A DNA stretch of 64,000 bases. It comes from Asterias rubens. Taxonomy: Eukaryota; Echinodermata; Asteroidea; Forcipulatida; Asteriidae. Every line of letters starts with the position of its first letter. The first letter of the stretch is position 1. Positions 41,746 through 53,691 of the stretch are shown here, piece after piece. The notes beneath the pieces were generated by a model that did not search any database, was not told where the DNA came from, and was given only the letters and a program-made list of their open reading frames with translations. The position numbers and the translations under genes are program-made. The DNA is taken from positions 10,481,047-10,545,046 of the forward strand of contig NC_047066.1 of NCBI RefSeq assembly GCF_902459465.1. Direction: 5' to 3'.

Positions 41746-42537
41746 CATGTGTTCCGCATTTTCTGAAGAAAAAAAAACGATCAAAAAATGTATACCCCTG
41801 TAAACTCGCCATATTATTAGAAAAGGCATTTCGAAAGAAGCGACTCAAATAATTGTTTCAACACAATGTAAAATATTATATTAAATTATAACACACAAAA
41901 AACACACACACACGCCATTGACTTACCTAAACAGCGATATCATACATCTGGCCTTGTTGACTGTTTTCCTTTAAGCGATAATATGCCGGTACATCAACCT
42001 AACACCATTGGTGCTAGACTCAGACGTGACATCGTGTGGACTACCATTCAGAACAGGACATTGTCTTCCATCGGATACAAACATTCATTCCTTATACTAC
42101 AACTATATAAAAAAAAATACCTTATAACTTAAGTGATATAGATGCGATATCGCCACCAGTATACCGACTTCAATAGCAGACCATTTGATAATGATATTGG
42201 AAAATGCCCGCATACATCAGCATTGAAACACTAGTTGCATATTAATAATTATTAATAGTAGATTGTAACAGATATACATTTCGCATAAACATATGGCAGC
42301 AAGTTTGAACAGCATACGACAGCCTGAGGTTTGTGTGTAGTCCACCAGGTCATACGATAATTGAAATAAACTGAATATTCAACGAGTTAAACCACTGAAC
42401 ATTCAATAAGCTAAACCTTTTTGGGGTCACCTTTTCAGCAACCAGCAACTTTCTTCAAATCATGGTGGGATTTCAGTGCATTAATATTCAAGCGAAAGCA
42501 AAACAAACACTCCTTTTCTTGTTTAATTCCATTGCAC

Positions 42538-42680
42538 TGGATGGACACTATTGGTAATTATTCAAAATAATTGTTAGCATAAAAGCTTACTTGGTAACAG
42601 GCAATGGAGAGCTGTTGATAAAACATTGTGGGAATTGGCTCTCTCTAAAGTAACGTAGTTTGTGAGAAAGAGGCAGCATT
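42538..42680. repeat. MITE-A fragment, forward orientation
   Basis: TGGATGGACACTATTGGTAA to AGTAACGTAGTTTGTGAGAA; first third only. Confidence 0.72.
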
Positions 42681-44978
42681 GTCTCATGTAAAAAAGCATA
42701 TAGAAGTAGCCTATACCTTTGGTGCCTGCACAGATAGCCGTAGCCGCCACTTTGGGCACGGTCTTATAGCCAAGACAGCGTAGCAAATGTCCCAGTTTTG
42801 AAGACCCCCATCACAAAATCACCGGTTGCTTATCCATCTGCATGCAGCAATCGAAACCAGCCCAACATGAACGTACACAAAACCACTAATGTAAAATAAT
42901 ATTGTTGACATTTCCATTGGTGTGTTCGCTGGGATAGTAGAGGATAGAGTTAAGTTTACTCTTTCAAAAAACCATTGCGAAGACTGGACGCCTTTATTCC
43001 GAGTTCAGAATCATTTTGGTTCTCGATATGGTGTAACTCCCATTCTATTGTGTCTTCATTGCGTGCTTGGAATCCCAGGAATTCTTTAGAGAATTCTAGA
43101 GGATCTTTGTTGGTACTTCTGTACAGTTAAGCCTGTATAGGAAGATTGATTTGGGGGGTTGGGGTGTTGGTCGGTTGGGGTTCGATTCTACTCTTTCACC
43201 AAAACTACAGCTCCTAAGTCTATCAAGAAGTTACTTAGTAAAATTGCCGTTCTTTGTAGCTACACCATAATAATGGATTGCTCGCCACGAACCATCTTTG
43301 GGGGTATACTGACCAGAAACTCACCTGCGACTGTAGTTATTGTTCTTAGAAGTTATTTTTGTTGCTCATTTGCTTTTCTCTTGGTGATATGTCTTGCGTA
43401 TGTTTTTGTTTTGTCTGCCCTGCTCTGTATCATGGCCAACTTTGATGACCATGATAATGACCAGCTGGGCATATTAGTGTGTAATCTTTATCTTTTGTCT
43501 ATTTACGGATTGAATTTTACCTATTGATTTGCTTAACTGAACAACTTGCGTAACAATAGCTGCTACTCGCCCAGAGTTGTCAGAATGTCAAAGTGGCTCT
43601 CGATTTGAAAGGTGGCAACGTTTATTTTTTTCCAGATTGCATTGGTACTCTGTCACTCTGACCCGGGAACGCGTGTACGTTTCTCTGACAGATGGTTAAG
43701 CCCGACAACAGACAGTTTTTACTGACTTGATGTATGCAGCCTGATGACATATGAAAACAATATGGCCCATTAGTCATTTTAATACAAATACATATTTTGA
43801 ATACTGTTTCTTCTTTCGTATAATAGAGTGTCAACTCTAGATTTATACAACCAGGCCAGCTGTGGCGTAGTTGATTTATAATGAATTATTACAAAACATG
43901 TATAAATGGCACACAATACAGGAGCCTCTATGCAAAACACAAGTTCATACAAAGACATGAAGTATTCAAATTGAATTTAATTGAGTTGTTTATTTTAAAT
44001 TAAATTTGGGAACAGTTCGAAGCTTATTTCATTCAAATGACCATAAAAAAATACAATTTTCAGGGGGGGGGGGCGGAAGGGGTATTGCGCAATCATTTGC
44101 CAGAGCGTTTTGGGTACACTCCATTTTAAAAATAGGTGATGACAATATTTAACAAGAAAAGATAACATGAATACCGCTGAAATGCTCTCTTTAACAGCAC
44201 TGAAAACATAACAGTACTTATTGTAAGAGCATTTTCAATTGTGAAACTGGTTAGTTTTACATAAAATGCTTAAACATTTTACCGACAATTTTCGTTGGCT
44301 TATTGCAGCGGCCAACGTGTATGAATGGGTCCAGGCGGGAGTTTTGTTACAAAACGTCACCCCTAAAATGGCTATAAACATCGACATAATGTGAAAAAAA
44401 TTATCGTTCATCCTCTGATTTTTTTTACTGAACGTTATGATGACGGATAGATCTTTCATTCCTGAAAGTTTAAACAAAATCCCTCCGTACATCCTCTGGA
44501 TATTTGACGTTTTTTGAGAGGTGTTTTTGAGAAAATGGTTTCTGCCTATCCTTGGTTGACGGACGGGAACATTCGCCGCAGGTATTGTTCATTCTGAGGC
44601 AAGCGCACATCTTAAACATTATGTAAGACATGTCGTTTACGCTAAATATATGTTGCTTATTAAATTATTAAATTACTGAAGCAGTTGGTAATGCAAAACA
44701 AATCGTTTACGATGTTTTCTAGTGTAAACATTGGGTGAATTAACACTATTTAGAGATAAACGCACCCTTTGATTACATGGACGCGTCCAGGCAGTCTAAA
44801 CGGCCGCGCGCCTGCGTTCAAAGGGTAGAACGTATTCGAAAATTTTATATAGGGAATGTACGTGCACTACACAGCGCACCTTTTGCGTAGGTTTGTAAGG
44901 AGAGCTTCGACCGGCGCTCGTCGCGAGAGAAGAATGAGATTATTTTCAACGTAGGTGGCGGGTTCGTGGCGCAACCAC
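42681..44978. other. intergenic, nothing convincing seen
   Basis: The longest frame is 43159-43527 on the plus strand (122 codons). It is rich in Leu, Val and Cys, but I recognise no family and no splice partners. A dispersed repeat piece lies at 43050-43160, and a poly-G run at about 44065. Confidence 0.4.
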
Positions 44979-45262
44979 GAACACGTTGCCTTGGATCGGA
45001 CGAGTTGGTCTATAAAAAGCGTTTGTAACCCTTTTTTATAAAATGCACATGGTTGGAAAGATGTTTTAAAAGTAGAATACAATGATCCACACAAGTTTGC
45101 CTCGAAATTGCGTGAAAAGGAAAACCGTGCAATTTCGAGGCATGTTTGTGTGGATCATTGTATTCTACTTTTACAACATCTTTCTACCCATATGCATTTT
45201 ATAAAAAAACGGTTACAAACACTTTTCAAAGACCAACTCGACCGATCCAAGGCAACGTGTTC
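44979..45262. mobile_element. MITE-C copy 2
   Basis: GAACACGTTGCCTTGGATCG mirrors CGATCCAAGGCAACGTGTTC. It is uninterrupted, with GCCTCGAAATTGC/GCAATTTCGAGGC at the centre. This is the reference for the palindrome insertion at 30670-30705. Confidence 0.9.
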
Positions 45263-45866
45263 CTTTAAAATGTACCTAGAACAATAAAGCCACTACATTT
45301 AAAAGGAAAGACAATAGAGAGAATACCATTTACATACAACTTGTTATACACGACAGTTTGTAGGGCCTTGCGACCTCCAGAGACGCATGTTATAAAATAT
45401 AATAACATTCATAATGCACATAGAACAAACCACTATATTGAAAAAGAAAGACATCAGAGAGAGAGAGAGTGTATTATAACAGGTGTATAAAACTAGTTAT
45501 ATAACAGGAACCTTGATGAAGCCTTGAGACCTTTCAGCATGTCTAGACAAGCTGCTAAGAGTACATTAATGGACGATGTGCTTGAGGAAGGGTGCCCGCA
45601 AAAGTCTCACAGGGCTGTCTATCATTCTGATTTCCTCCGACATACAAAGTACAGAGACCGAATAAGCCATTTTCGTGTAAAATTTGAATGTTGTCTGGTA
45701 CAATGACGTGCTTGACAAGTCACCACATTCCTCAGACTCGAGTTGCTAAGTCACATGATGCGGGGCAAGCATAGTTACATGTACGTAAGAGACGGTGAAC
45801 ACCCATACATTTTATGGAATTATTAGTAGGCTTACGTCACAATGGTACCAGGGTCTGCTCATCTGG

Positions 45867-46497
45867 GCCAAATTTCATAGGGCTGCTAAGCACAAAAAAT
45901 TGCTTAGCATGAAATTTCTCCCTTGATAAAAACAGGAATGCCAACCAAATTTCCACGCGATTTTCAGGACAAGGACGCAAACACCATCATCATGTGTGCA
46001 TGCTGAATACCAGTTAAAGGCAGTGGACACTATTGGTAATTACTCAAAATAATTATTGGAATAAAACCTTTCTTGGTGACGGGGGAGAGTAATGGGGAGA
46101 GGTTGATGGCATAAAACATTGTGAGAAACGGCTCCCTCTAAAGTGCCATAGTTTTCGAGAGAGAAGTAATTTTCCACGAATTTGATTTCGAGACCTCAGA
46201 TTTAAAACTTGAGGTCTCGAAATCAACCATCTAAACGCACACAACTTCGTGTGACAAGGGTTATTTTTCTTTCATCATTATCTCGCAACTTCGACGACCG
46301 ATTGAGCTCAAATTTTCACAGGTTTTTTATTTTATGCATATGTTGAGATACACCAACTGTGAAGGCTATATAGTCTTGGACAATTACCAATAGTCTCCAA
46401 TGCCTTTAAGAAGCAACATACAAAAAAAAAAAATGGAAATTTGGTTGGTAATCCTGTTTTTATCGGAAAAAATTTCATGCTATGAAATTGGGCCCTG
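45867..46497. mobile_element. MITE-E copy 2, split by a MITE-A insertion
   Basis: The left arm (45867-46013) has AAATTTCATAGGGCTGCTAA and CCAACCAAATTTCCACG. The right arm (46410-46497) has GGAAATTTGGTTGGTAATCC and ATGAAATTGGGCCCTGG. The break point is a TTAA. Confidence 0.87.
46014..46409. mobile_element. MITE-A copy, forward orientation, with TTAA on both sides
   Basis: TTAA at 46014-46017 and 46406-46409 flank AGGCAGTGGACACTATTGGT and its inverted partner (CCAATAGTCTCCAATGCCT). Because the host element is known (MITE-E), this copy shows the insertion site directly. Confidence 0.93.
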
Positions 46498-46749
46498 GGG
46501 GTTACTATACAAAAGCTTGCCCCGAATCATGTGTCTTTATAGTCTGGTGAATTCAAATTTAAGTGATAACTTGTGATAAAGCACGTCAAGGTACCAGACA
46601 ATATTCGACTCTAACACGCAAATGGCTTATTGGCGAGGCAACAGCTATACGGCTACGCCGCGTCATCATGCGTTGCGAGGTATAGGATATCTTTAGCCAC
46701 GGTCTTACAGCCATAGCCGAAGCCGTATCCGCTGATTCGGATACGGCCT

Positions 46750-47113
46750 TTAAAGCCATTGGACACTTTCGGAACAGAATTTTTTTTTTTAAAGTTCACA
46801 GATTTACAAATAACTTACAGGGTTAACAGAAGGTAATGGTGAAAGACTTCTCTTGAAATATTTTTCCATGAAATACTTTAATACTTGTTGAGAAAACATT
46901 AAAACAATATCAATTCTCGATATCGAGAATTACGGATTTATTTTAAACACATGTCATGACACGGCGAAACGTGCGGAAACAAGGGTGGGTTTTCCCATTA
47001 TTTTCTCCCGACTCCGATGACCAATTGAGCCTAGTTATTTTATATATAAGTTACGATACACGAAGTGTAGGCCTTGTTTAATACTGTTTACCGAAAGTGT
47101 CCAATGGCTTTAA
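46750..47113. mobile_element. MITE-B copy 3
   Basis: TTAAAGCCATTGGACACTTT to GAAAGTGTCCAATGGC plus TTTAA. It contains GATATCGAGAATTACGG and GACACGGCGAAACGTGCGGA. Confidence 0.87.
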
Positions 47114-47720
47114 GCTTTCTGTCCGTCCAGAAGTTTGAAGTCGCAATGGACAGTGGCGTGTGCACCTCACTAACTTGGGGAAACAAGACCGCCACATTTG
47201 TAGGTCTGCCCTCAAACCTCAAACTGTTATATTAATTATAGACTGATTGATACAGGCATGTAACTATTAATCATGAAAAAAAAGGAAAAGAAAAAACCGG
47301 GCTCGAAAAAAGAGATAATGTTCCATACTTTTGTACATAGAAAGTGAAGAAAAATGCTCTAGGAAAACATGCACTTTCCCTACATGATTTCAATCAAGCC
47401 CGAGCCAAAGCCAAGGTTTCGAAAAGGCTCTTAATAAAATCTTGTTTAAGTAGTATGGACATTGAATCAAAATCACCGTTTTTCACTATATTGTGGATAA
47501 AATGTGATGGAGTCCTTTAATTTCTCAGTTTCATTCTCTTTGTATTCATTCCCAAATTTTGAACCCGAAGAAAGGTATCAACATGGGGTTTTACAATTAT
47601 TCAAAATAATAAGATTTGCTCTTTTCAAATGATTCAACAAATGAAAAAATTACCTTGGTCTTGATCGTAAATCGTCTCATTTTGCTCGATCAACAATGTC
47701 ACTAATACTAGAATGCCTAC

Positions 47721-47812
47721 CTGCATCTCTCTGCCTTTAGTCTCTAGAAGCATACAAGCAAATGCAGTGCTAATAAAGCCACTTCGCCATGTGGAGATAC
47801 ACCCAGCAATAC
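47721..47812 (-). pseudogene. orphan exon resembling the C-terminal end of a second MFS transporter
   Basis: On the minus strand, a 92-bp open segment lies between an acceptor (aatttag|GT) and a donor (CAG|gtaggc). It reads as a hydrophobic helix followed by the family-type ending ACMLLETKGREMQ, which is typical of SVOP/SV2/SLC22 carriers just after TM12. It corresponds to exon 13 of the SVOP-like gene (20221-20334) but is not a recent copy of it. I could not find matching upstream exons between 48 and 58 kb, nor a clear final exon to the left. It could be a relic of a duplicated carrier, an exon of a gene whose other exons I missed, or a chance match. It is typed as pseudogene only because no intact gene can be built around it. 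Confidence 0.4.
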
Positions 47813-48161
47813 CTAAATTAATCAACAGAGGGCGCTGTAGTTATTTATTGATGTGTCTTGAAACAAATGTACACTTCTTTTGTTTACAAACCTTTACCAT
47901 CGTTTAGGTTGGGCAGCATTGCGAGAATCACAGAATAAAACGACTTGGTTGGCACAAATCACATGATAATTGCCTGCCACAGCGGCTTCAACGTGATGAA
48001 TGAAAAATAGCTTTGAATGAAATATGACTTCATTACACAGGAAAACAAATGTCCTAGCCAAACTTCACATTCATGTCAACTTTGAGACTAAAATAAAGCA
48101 ACGGTAAATCACATCAATACCACATCACGCCCTCCCTAATAAACCATACACCCTTTCGTTT

Positions 48162-48540
48162 AGGCACTAAACACTATTGGTAATTACTCAAAATAATTGT
48201 CAGCATAAAACTAACTTTGTACCAACAATGGTGTGAGCTGTTTATAGTATAAAACATTGTGAGAAACTAGTTCCTCTGAAGTAACGTAGTTTTAATTGAG
48301 AAAGAGGTAATTTCTCAATCAAAATATTAAAAGACTTCAGGCATGAAGCCTTTATTCTGCATCTGAAAGCACACACATTAATTTGTGCAACAAGGGTGTG
48401 TTTTTCCTTGCATTATTCTTTTGCAACTTCGCTGACCAATTGAGTCCAAATTTTCACAATTTTGTTAACTTATACTAATGTTGGGATACACCTAATGAAA
48501 ACAGTCTTTGACAACTACCAAAGGAGTCCAGTGCCCTTAA
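48162..48540. mobile_element. MITE-A copy, forward orientation
   Basis: TTTAGGCACTAAACACTATT to AAAGGAGTCCAGTGCCCTTA. It belongs to the subtype with AAGACTTCAGGC in the middle instead of the TTTCGAGACC pair. Confidence 0.83.
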
Positions 48541-49195
48541 CAATGATTCAATTGACATACAAACCTTCATACAAAAATAAAACGCATGCGGAAACAAGAA
48601 CAGAGTTCAAAATGATCAGTATTTATTTACGCATACCCCTCCATTGCAATACCATGGTGTTTGCAATAAAATAACCCACATTTAAACTCACAAAATGATA
48701 TGGCTTGTGAGCCATGCATGCATTGTTAGTCTTATGTAGTTTTTTTACATTTTTACAACAGCTCCATTACAAAAGCTATTCTTTCTTGCCAAGTGAAAAT
48801 AATCAAGATTCAACCGTTGTCCAACAACAGTGTTAAACTGGGCGCAGGTGATGTAACAATTTAAAAGAACTTTAAATGTGTTGTTATCATAAACAAGGTG
48901 GAAAAACTTGATGTTCAACAAAAATAAAGGCAACATTTTGGCAAGGAAAAAGAGGCGGCAAAATCCTGCAATTTCTGTAGTTTGTAAACCAACTCTTAAA
49001 TTCCAAACCACGTGACCAACTTTTAGGTACTCAACAAGCTGTCCGCAGTCTAAAAGACATGTTGCTTCCCACAAGCCTGACTAACATGAGATTTGCTAGT
49101 AAAAAGACTGAGCAATCCTCAAACACATTTGAATAATAAATAACTTGATTGCGTTTCCTTATGCCAGTGCTGGCGGGCTCAATGTCGGTCTTTGG

Positions 49196-49384
49196 GCACA
49201 ATTTCATAAAGCTGTTAAGCAGAAACTACTGCTTGACAAAATTCTTTGCTAAACAAAAACTGAGTGGGGCACCAGCCACAACAATGCAAACTTAATGTAA
49301 TTTTGGTAACCTGTTTCTGCTAAACAACACTATTCTGTGCTTAGCTAGATTTTGTGCTTACAGGCTTTATGAAAATGGACCTAG
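49196..49384. repeat. palindromic repeat of the TTTCATAAAGCTG type
   Basis: GGGCACAATTTCATAAAGCT mirrors GCTTTATGAAAATGGACC; AAGCAG/CTGCTTGAC motifs lie inside. Similar pieces occur near 5305-5420, 55135-55305 and 56660-56765, suggesting a widespread relative of MITE-E. Confidence 0.65.
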
Positions 49385-49651
49385 GTTCAAGGCCAGTCTA
49401 AGTCACAAGACGGTCAGAGACTCGGGCAAAATGGACTTAACTACAGCAATGCTCAATTCACACAAACTAAACCAATTCAATTCAATTCAATTCCATAATT
49501 CAATTTCATGTATGTGAGAAAATCCAGGTTTCCAATAATGTTTGAATACATAGCAACATGTGATACTTGCACGGGTCCAGTACCTTCCGGCTTAATGAAA
49601 TGAGGCTTGACCAATATCATAGCGCAGCCATCTTGTATAATTTCTTCCATT

Positions 49652-50038
49652 AAAGACAGCGTACACGGTTGGTAATTTTATTGTCAAAGACCAGTCTTCT
49701 CACTTGGTGTATCTCAACATATACATAAATAACAAACCTGTGAAAATTTGAGCTCAATTGGTCGTCGAAGTTGCGAGATAAACTATGAAAGAAAAAAACA
49801 GCCTTGTCACACGAAGTTGTGTGCTTTCAGATGCTTGATTTCGAGACCTCATTCCAAGTCTGAGGTCACGAAATCAAATTCGTGGAAAATTACTTCTTTC
49901 TTGAAAAATACATCACTTCAGAGGGAGCGGTTTCTCATACTGTTTTATACTATCAACCTCTCCCCATTACTCGTTACCAATTAAGGTTTTATGCTAATAA
50001 TTATTTTGAGTGTTTACCAGTAGTGTCCACTACCTTTT
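49652..50038. mobile_element. MITE-A copy, reverse orientation, full length
   Basis: TTAAAGACAGCGTACACGGT to CAGTAGTGTCCACTACCTTT, all inner blocks present. Confidence 0.88.
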
Positions 50039-50496
50039 AATTAAATTCTATCCAAAATGAGGCTTGAAAGAAAAAACTAGTCTGGTGCTTTTTTGTGCAG
50101 AGAGACCATTCGTATCTGTTGTTATACAAGAAAAAACAACAACACAGGGATATATGCAGCATGATAAAAGTCTACACCAAAAATTTTGTCCGACATTTGG
50201 TCCAAACATTTTGTCCAAACATAGGGATGAAACCACCCTTTCAGTCTTGATTTGCTGACATTGATTATAGTTCAAGGAAAACAAATTATGTAGCATGAAA
50301 AAGCTCAATATCAAAATGAAAATTTTGTCACAATAGGTTTTTACAATTACTTATTTCATTGAGAGGCAAGAACAACGCTGGTTTGCCATTGGTGTACTAT
50401 GTTAAGCAGCCATGTAAAATGTGCCCCTAACTTAGACTCCGAATAGGGCACAAACCACTAAAATCCCAAAGCAAAAGGGTACATTTTTAAATTAAC

Positions 50497-51660
50497 TGAC
50501 AGAGCCCAAGCCAGAGCCCAAGCCAGAGCCCAAAGCTAGAGCCCAAGCTGGAGCCCAAGCCAGAGCCCACAGCCGAAGCCCAGGCTGGAGCCCAAGCTGG
50601 AGCCCAAGCCAGAGCCCAAAGCCGGAGCCAAATCCGAAGCCCAGGCTGGAGCCGATGCTGGAGCCCAAGCCAGAGCCCAAAGCCAAATCCGAAGCCCAAG
50701 CTGGAGCCAAGCCAGAGCCCAAGCTGGAGCTTAAGCCGGAAAACAAGCCAGACCCCAAGCTGGAGCTTGAACCCGAGCCCAAGCCATAGTCCAAAGTTGA
50801 GCCCAGGCTGGAGGCAAAGCCTGCAGAGCCCAAGCCAGAGCCCAAGCCAGAGCCCAATCCAGAGACCAAGCCTGCAGAGCCCAAGCCAGAGTCCAATCCA
50901 GAGACCAAGCTGGAGGCAAAGCCTGCAGAGCCCAAGCCAGAGTCCAATCCAGAGACCAAGCTGGAGGCAAAGCCTGCAGAGCCCAAGCCAGAGTCCAATC
51001 CAGAGACCAAGCTGGAGGCAAAGCCTGCAGAGCCCAAGCCAGAGTCCAATCCAGAGACCAAGCTGGAGGCAAAGCCTGCAGAGCCCAAGCCAGAGCCCAA
51101 TCCAGAGACCAAGCTGGAGGCAAAGCCTGCAGAGCCCAAGCCAGAGCCCAATCCAGAGACCAAGCTGGAGGCAAAGCCTGCAGAGCCCAAGCCAGAGCCC
51201 AATCCAGAGACCAAGCTGGAGGCAAAGCCTGCAGAGCCCAAGCCAGAGTCCAGTCCAGAGACCAAGCTGGAGGCAAAGCCTGCAGAGCCCAAGCCAGAGC
51301 CCAAGCCAGAGCCTAATCCAGAGACCAAGCTGGAGGCAAAGCCTGCAGAGCCCAAGCCAGAGCCCAATCCACAGACCAAGCTGGAGGCAAAGCCTGCAGA
51401 GCCCAAGCCAGAGTCCAATCCAGAGACCAAGCTGGAGGCAAAGCCTGCAGAGCCCAAGCCAGAGCCCAATCCAGAGACCAAGCTGGAGGCAAAGCCTGCA
51501 GAGCCCAAGCCAGAGCCCAATCCAGAGACCAAGATGGAGGCAAAACCTGCAGAGCCCAAGCCAGAGCCCAATCCAGAGACCAAGCTGGAGGCAAAGCCCG
51601 AGAGCCCAAGCCAGAGACCAAGCTGGAGCCAAAGTCAGAGCCAAAGTCAGAGCCCCAAGC
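50497..51660. repeat. minisatellite: degenerate 12-mers, then about fifteen 51-bp units
   Basis: From 50497 to about 50806 the sequence is built from GAGCCCAAGCCA / GAGCCCAAGCTG dodecamers. From 50811 to about 51600 a 51-bp unit (GGAGGCAAAGCCTGCAGAGC...GAGACCAAGCT) repeats with few changes, such as CCC/TCC at one site. Because 51 is 17 codons, several frames stay open on both strands for 100-400 codons. I see no start, splice or family evidence for a real protein. The frame PKPEPNPETKLEAKPAE would be the most protein-like. Confidence 0.93.
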
Positions 51661-52284
51661 TGTAGTCTTGAAAATGGCCTCAGTACTACATGCAGCAAGT
51701 ACCCAACCTTCATTCCTCTGACATCATTATGTAATCCATAGGAAGACTCTACAATGTGTTTGAATTTTTGTGTGTTAATCTTTCACAACCACTTATGTGT
51801 GTAAAAATGACCTTCAGCCATTCCACAGTTAAAACATTCCATCAAGGTGGAAAAGGTCCAATTCACCTTCAAAACAAAAGAGTGAACAAGAGCGAACACC
51901 CGGTTGAACTAAAATTAGGGGCCAATTTCCATGACTGACAGGATGAAAGTATGGTCTACAAGACAACTAAACCATGTTACATTTCAAAATCAGATTTTGT
52001 TACAAAAAATTACAGAATTACCTTTTAAACACAGTTTCATGACATTATGTACATGGTTTTAGTATTGTGCCTTTACTTCAATATACATTACAAAAGAGCC
52101 TTGCTCAAATCAATTAAATTTTAACAATAAACACAGCTCTTCTTGAAAACCAGATAACTAGACGTCTTTAAAATATTACTTTTAAAGGATGCACAAGTCT
52201 TATCCGCAGAATGTTCTACTTTTTATGGTGTATTGTTTTTCTTGTGGCGATAGTGAAGGAAAGTGTGTCTATGTAATCAAGTAC
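51661..52284. other. intergenic, nothing seen
   Basis: AT-rich sequence between the minisatellite and a MITE-A copy. No repeat or exon recognised. Confidence 0.45.
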
Positions 52285-52662
52285 ATTAAAGGGAAGGTAC
52301 ATGATTGGTAATTACTCAAAACAAATATTAACTTAAAAACTGACTTGGTAACGAGCATTGGAGAGCTGTTGGAAGTATAACACATTGTGAGAAACGGCTC
52401 CCTTTGAAGTAGCATAGATTTTGAGAAATAGGTAATTTCTCACTAAAATAATAAAAGACGTTTAGCTAGAAGTCTTTTATTCCTATCTGAAAGCACACAA
52501 GTTCGTCCAACAAGGGTGTTTTTTCTCTCATCATTTTCTCATAACTTCGATGACCAATTTAGCTCAAATTTTCACAGGTTTGTTATTTTATGATTATGTT
52601 GGGATACACCAAGTGAGAAGACTGGTCTTTGACAATTACCAAACGTCTACCTTCCCCTTTAA
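52285..52662. mobile_element. MITE-A variant with GGGAAGGTA ends
   Basis: TTAAAGGGAAGGTACATGAT mirrors ACCAAACGTCTACCTTCCCC plus TTTAA. The inside is MITE-A (GAGAAACGGCTCCC, TCACAGGTTTGTTATTTTAT). The end sequence differs from other copies and may mark a subfamily. Confidence 0.8.
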
Positions 52663-52672
52663 AGGCACTACG

Positions 52673-53087
52673 TCAATTTCACCAAACTCTTCCTAACTTA
52701 AGTTATTCGTCCTAACTCGAGTTGGGCTTAATCCTAGCGTTTCGTGAAGTCGGCTGCAGTCTTCTCACTTGGTGTATCTCAACATATGCATAAAATAACA
52801 AATCTGTGACAATATTTTGCTCAACTGGTCGCTGAAGTTGCAAGAAAATATTGAAAGAAAAAAAAACCCTTGTTGCACAAATTTGTGGCCTAAAGTTTTT
52901 CTCATATTCAAACATTGTGGTGAGAAATTACCTCTTTCTCAAAAAGTACGCAACTTCAGGAAGAGTCATTTCTGAAAATGTTACATACTACACAACTCTC
53001 AATTGCTTAGTACCAAGTAAGTGTTTTTGCTAAAATACATTTACATGTATGAGTAATTACCAAGTGTGTCCAGTGCCTTTAACTGGT
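52673..53087. repeat. MITE-K half copy joined to a MITE-A copy
   Basis: 52673-52757 is one arm of MITE-K (TCGTCCTAACTCGAGTTGGG, GTTTCGTGAAGTCGGCTGCA). From 52758 MITE-A continues in reverse (GTCTTCTCACTTGGTGTATC) to GTGTGTCCAGTGCCTTTAA. The MITE-A start is missing at the junction. Confidence 0.75.
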
Positions 53088-53339
53088 ACCCACAATAGAC
53101 CTTTATCCCGCTGTCACCATCTTGGTCATGTTCCCTGTTTCCAATTTATAACAGTAATGCATGCTAACATTCATTGCGCATGGCACCAGACTATTATTTC
53201 TCCCAGCCTCAGTTTGGTTAACAATGAGTTGGAATGTAGTAAAATCAAGATGACCACACCATGATAAAGGTTTATAAATGTTGGTAAGGCCGTTTCAGGA
53301 GTCAGAATCATGTATGAAGCCGTATCCAGACTATGACCG

Positions 53340-53691
53340 TTGTTAAGGGGTGTTGCTAAGGTCGTTGTCCACTACAACGTGTGTGTGCACAAACAAAAAC
53401 AGCTATCCGGTGCAATGCTGTATACGCCATTTTTCATTATGAAATTCGCAATGCTAGAGGACTTGAGTCTTGTCTCAGACTCGAAGGAGGAGGAACCACA
53501 CTGTTGTTAAGGGGCCGGGTGTTGCTAAGGTTGCTGTCCACTACAACGTGTGTGTGCACAAACTAAAATTGCTAACCGGTGCAATACACCTGCTGTAAGC
53601 GCCATTTTCCACTAATGATAAGCATAGCTATGAAATTGGCAGTGCTAAAGGACTTGAGTCTGGTCTCAGACTCAAAGGAGGAGGAACCAGA
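53340..53691 (+). repeat. tandem duplication, units of about 163 and 189 bp
   Basis: GTTGTTAAGGGG starts both units (53340 and 53503). They share TGTCCACTACAACGTGTGTG, CCGGTGCAAT and AGACTCGAAGGAGGAGGAAC. Unit 2 is longer because of a small insertion. No gene recognised in it. Confidence 0.88.

Noticed and set aside
43159-43527. 122-codon plus-strand frame rich in hydrophobic residues
   Set aside because: No family motif, no convincing splice sites or promoter; AT-rich intergenic sequence gives such frames by chance.
44535-44580. Possible plus-strand first exon (MVSAYPWLTDGNIR then a GT donor)
   Set aside because: A single short segment with no downstream partner or family match.
45524-45706. 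Possible small gene on the plus strand
   Set aside because: Its central part is a dispersed repeat also found inverted at 24661-24745.
50487-51741. Frames of 408, 363, 324 and 181 codons
   Set aside because: All overlap the 51-bp minisatellite; units that are a multiple of three keep any stop-free frame open.
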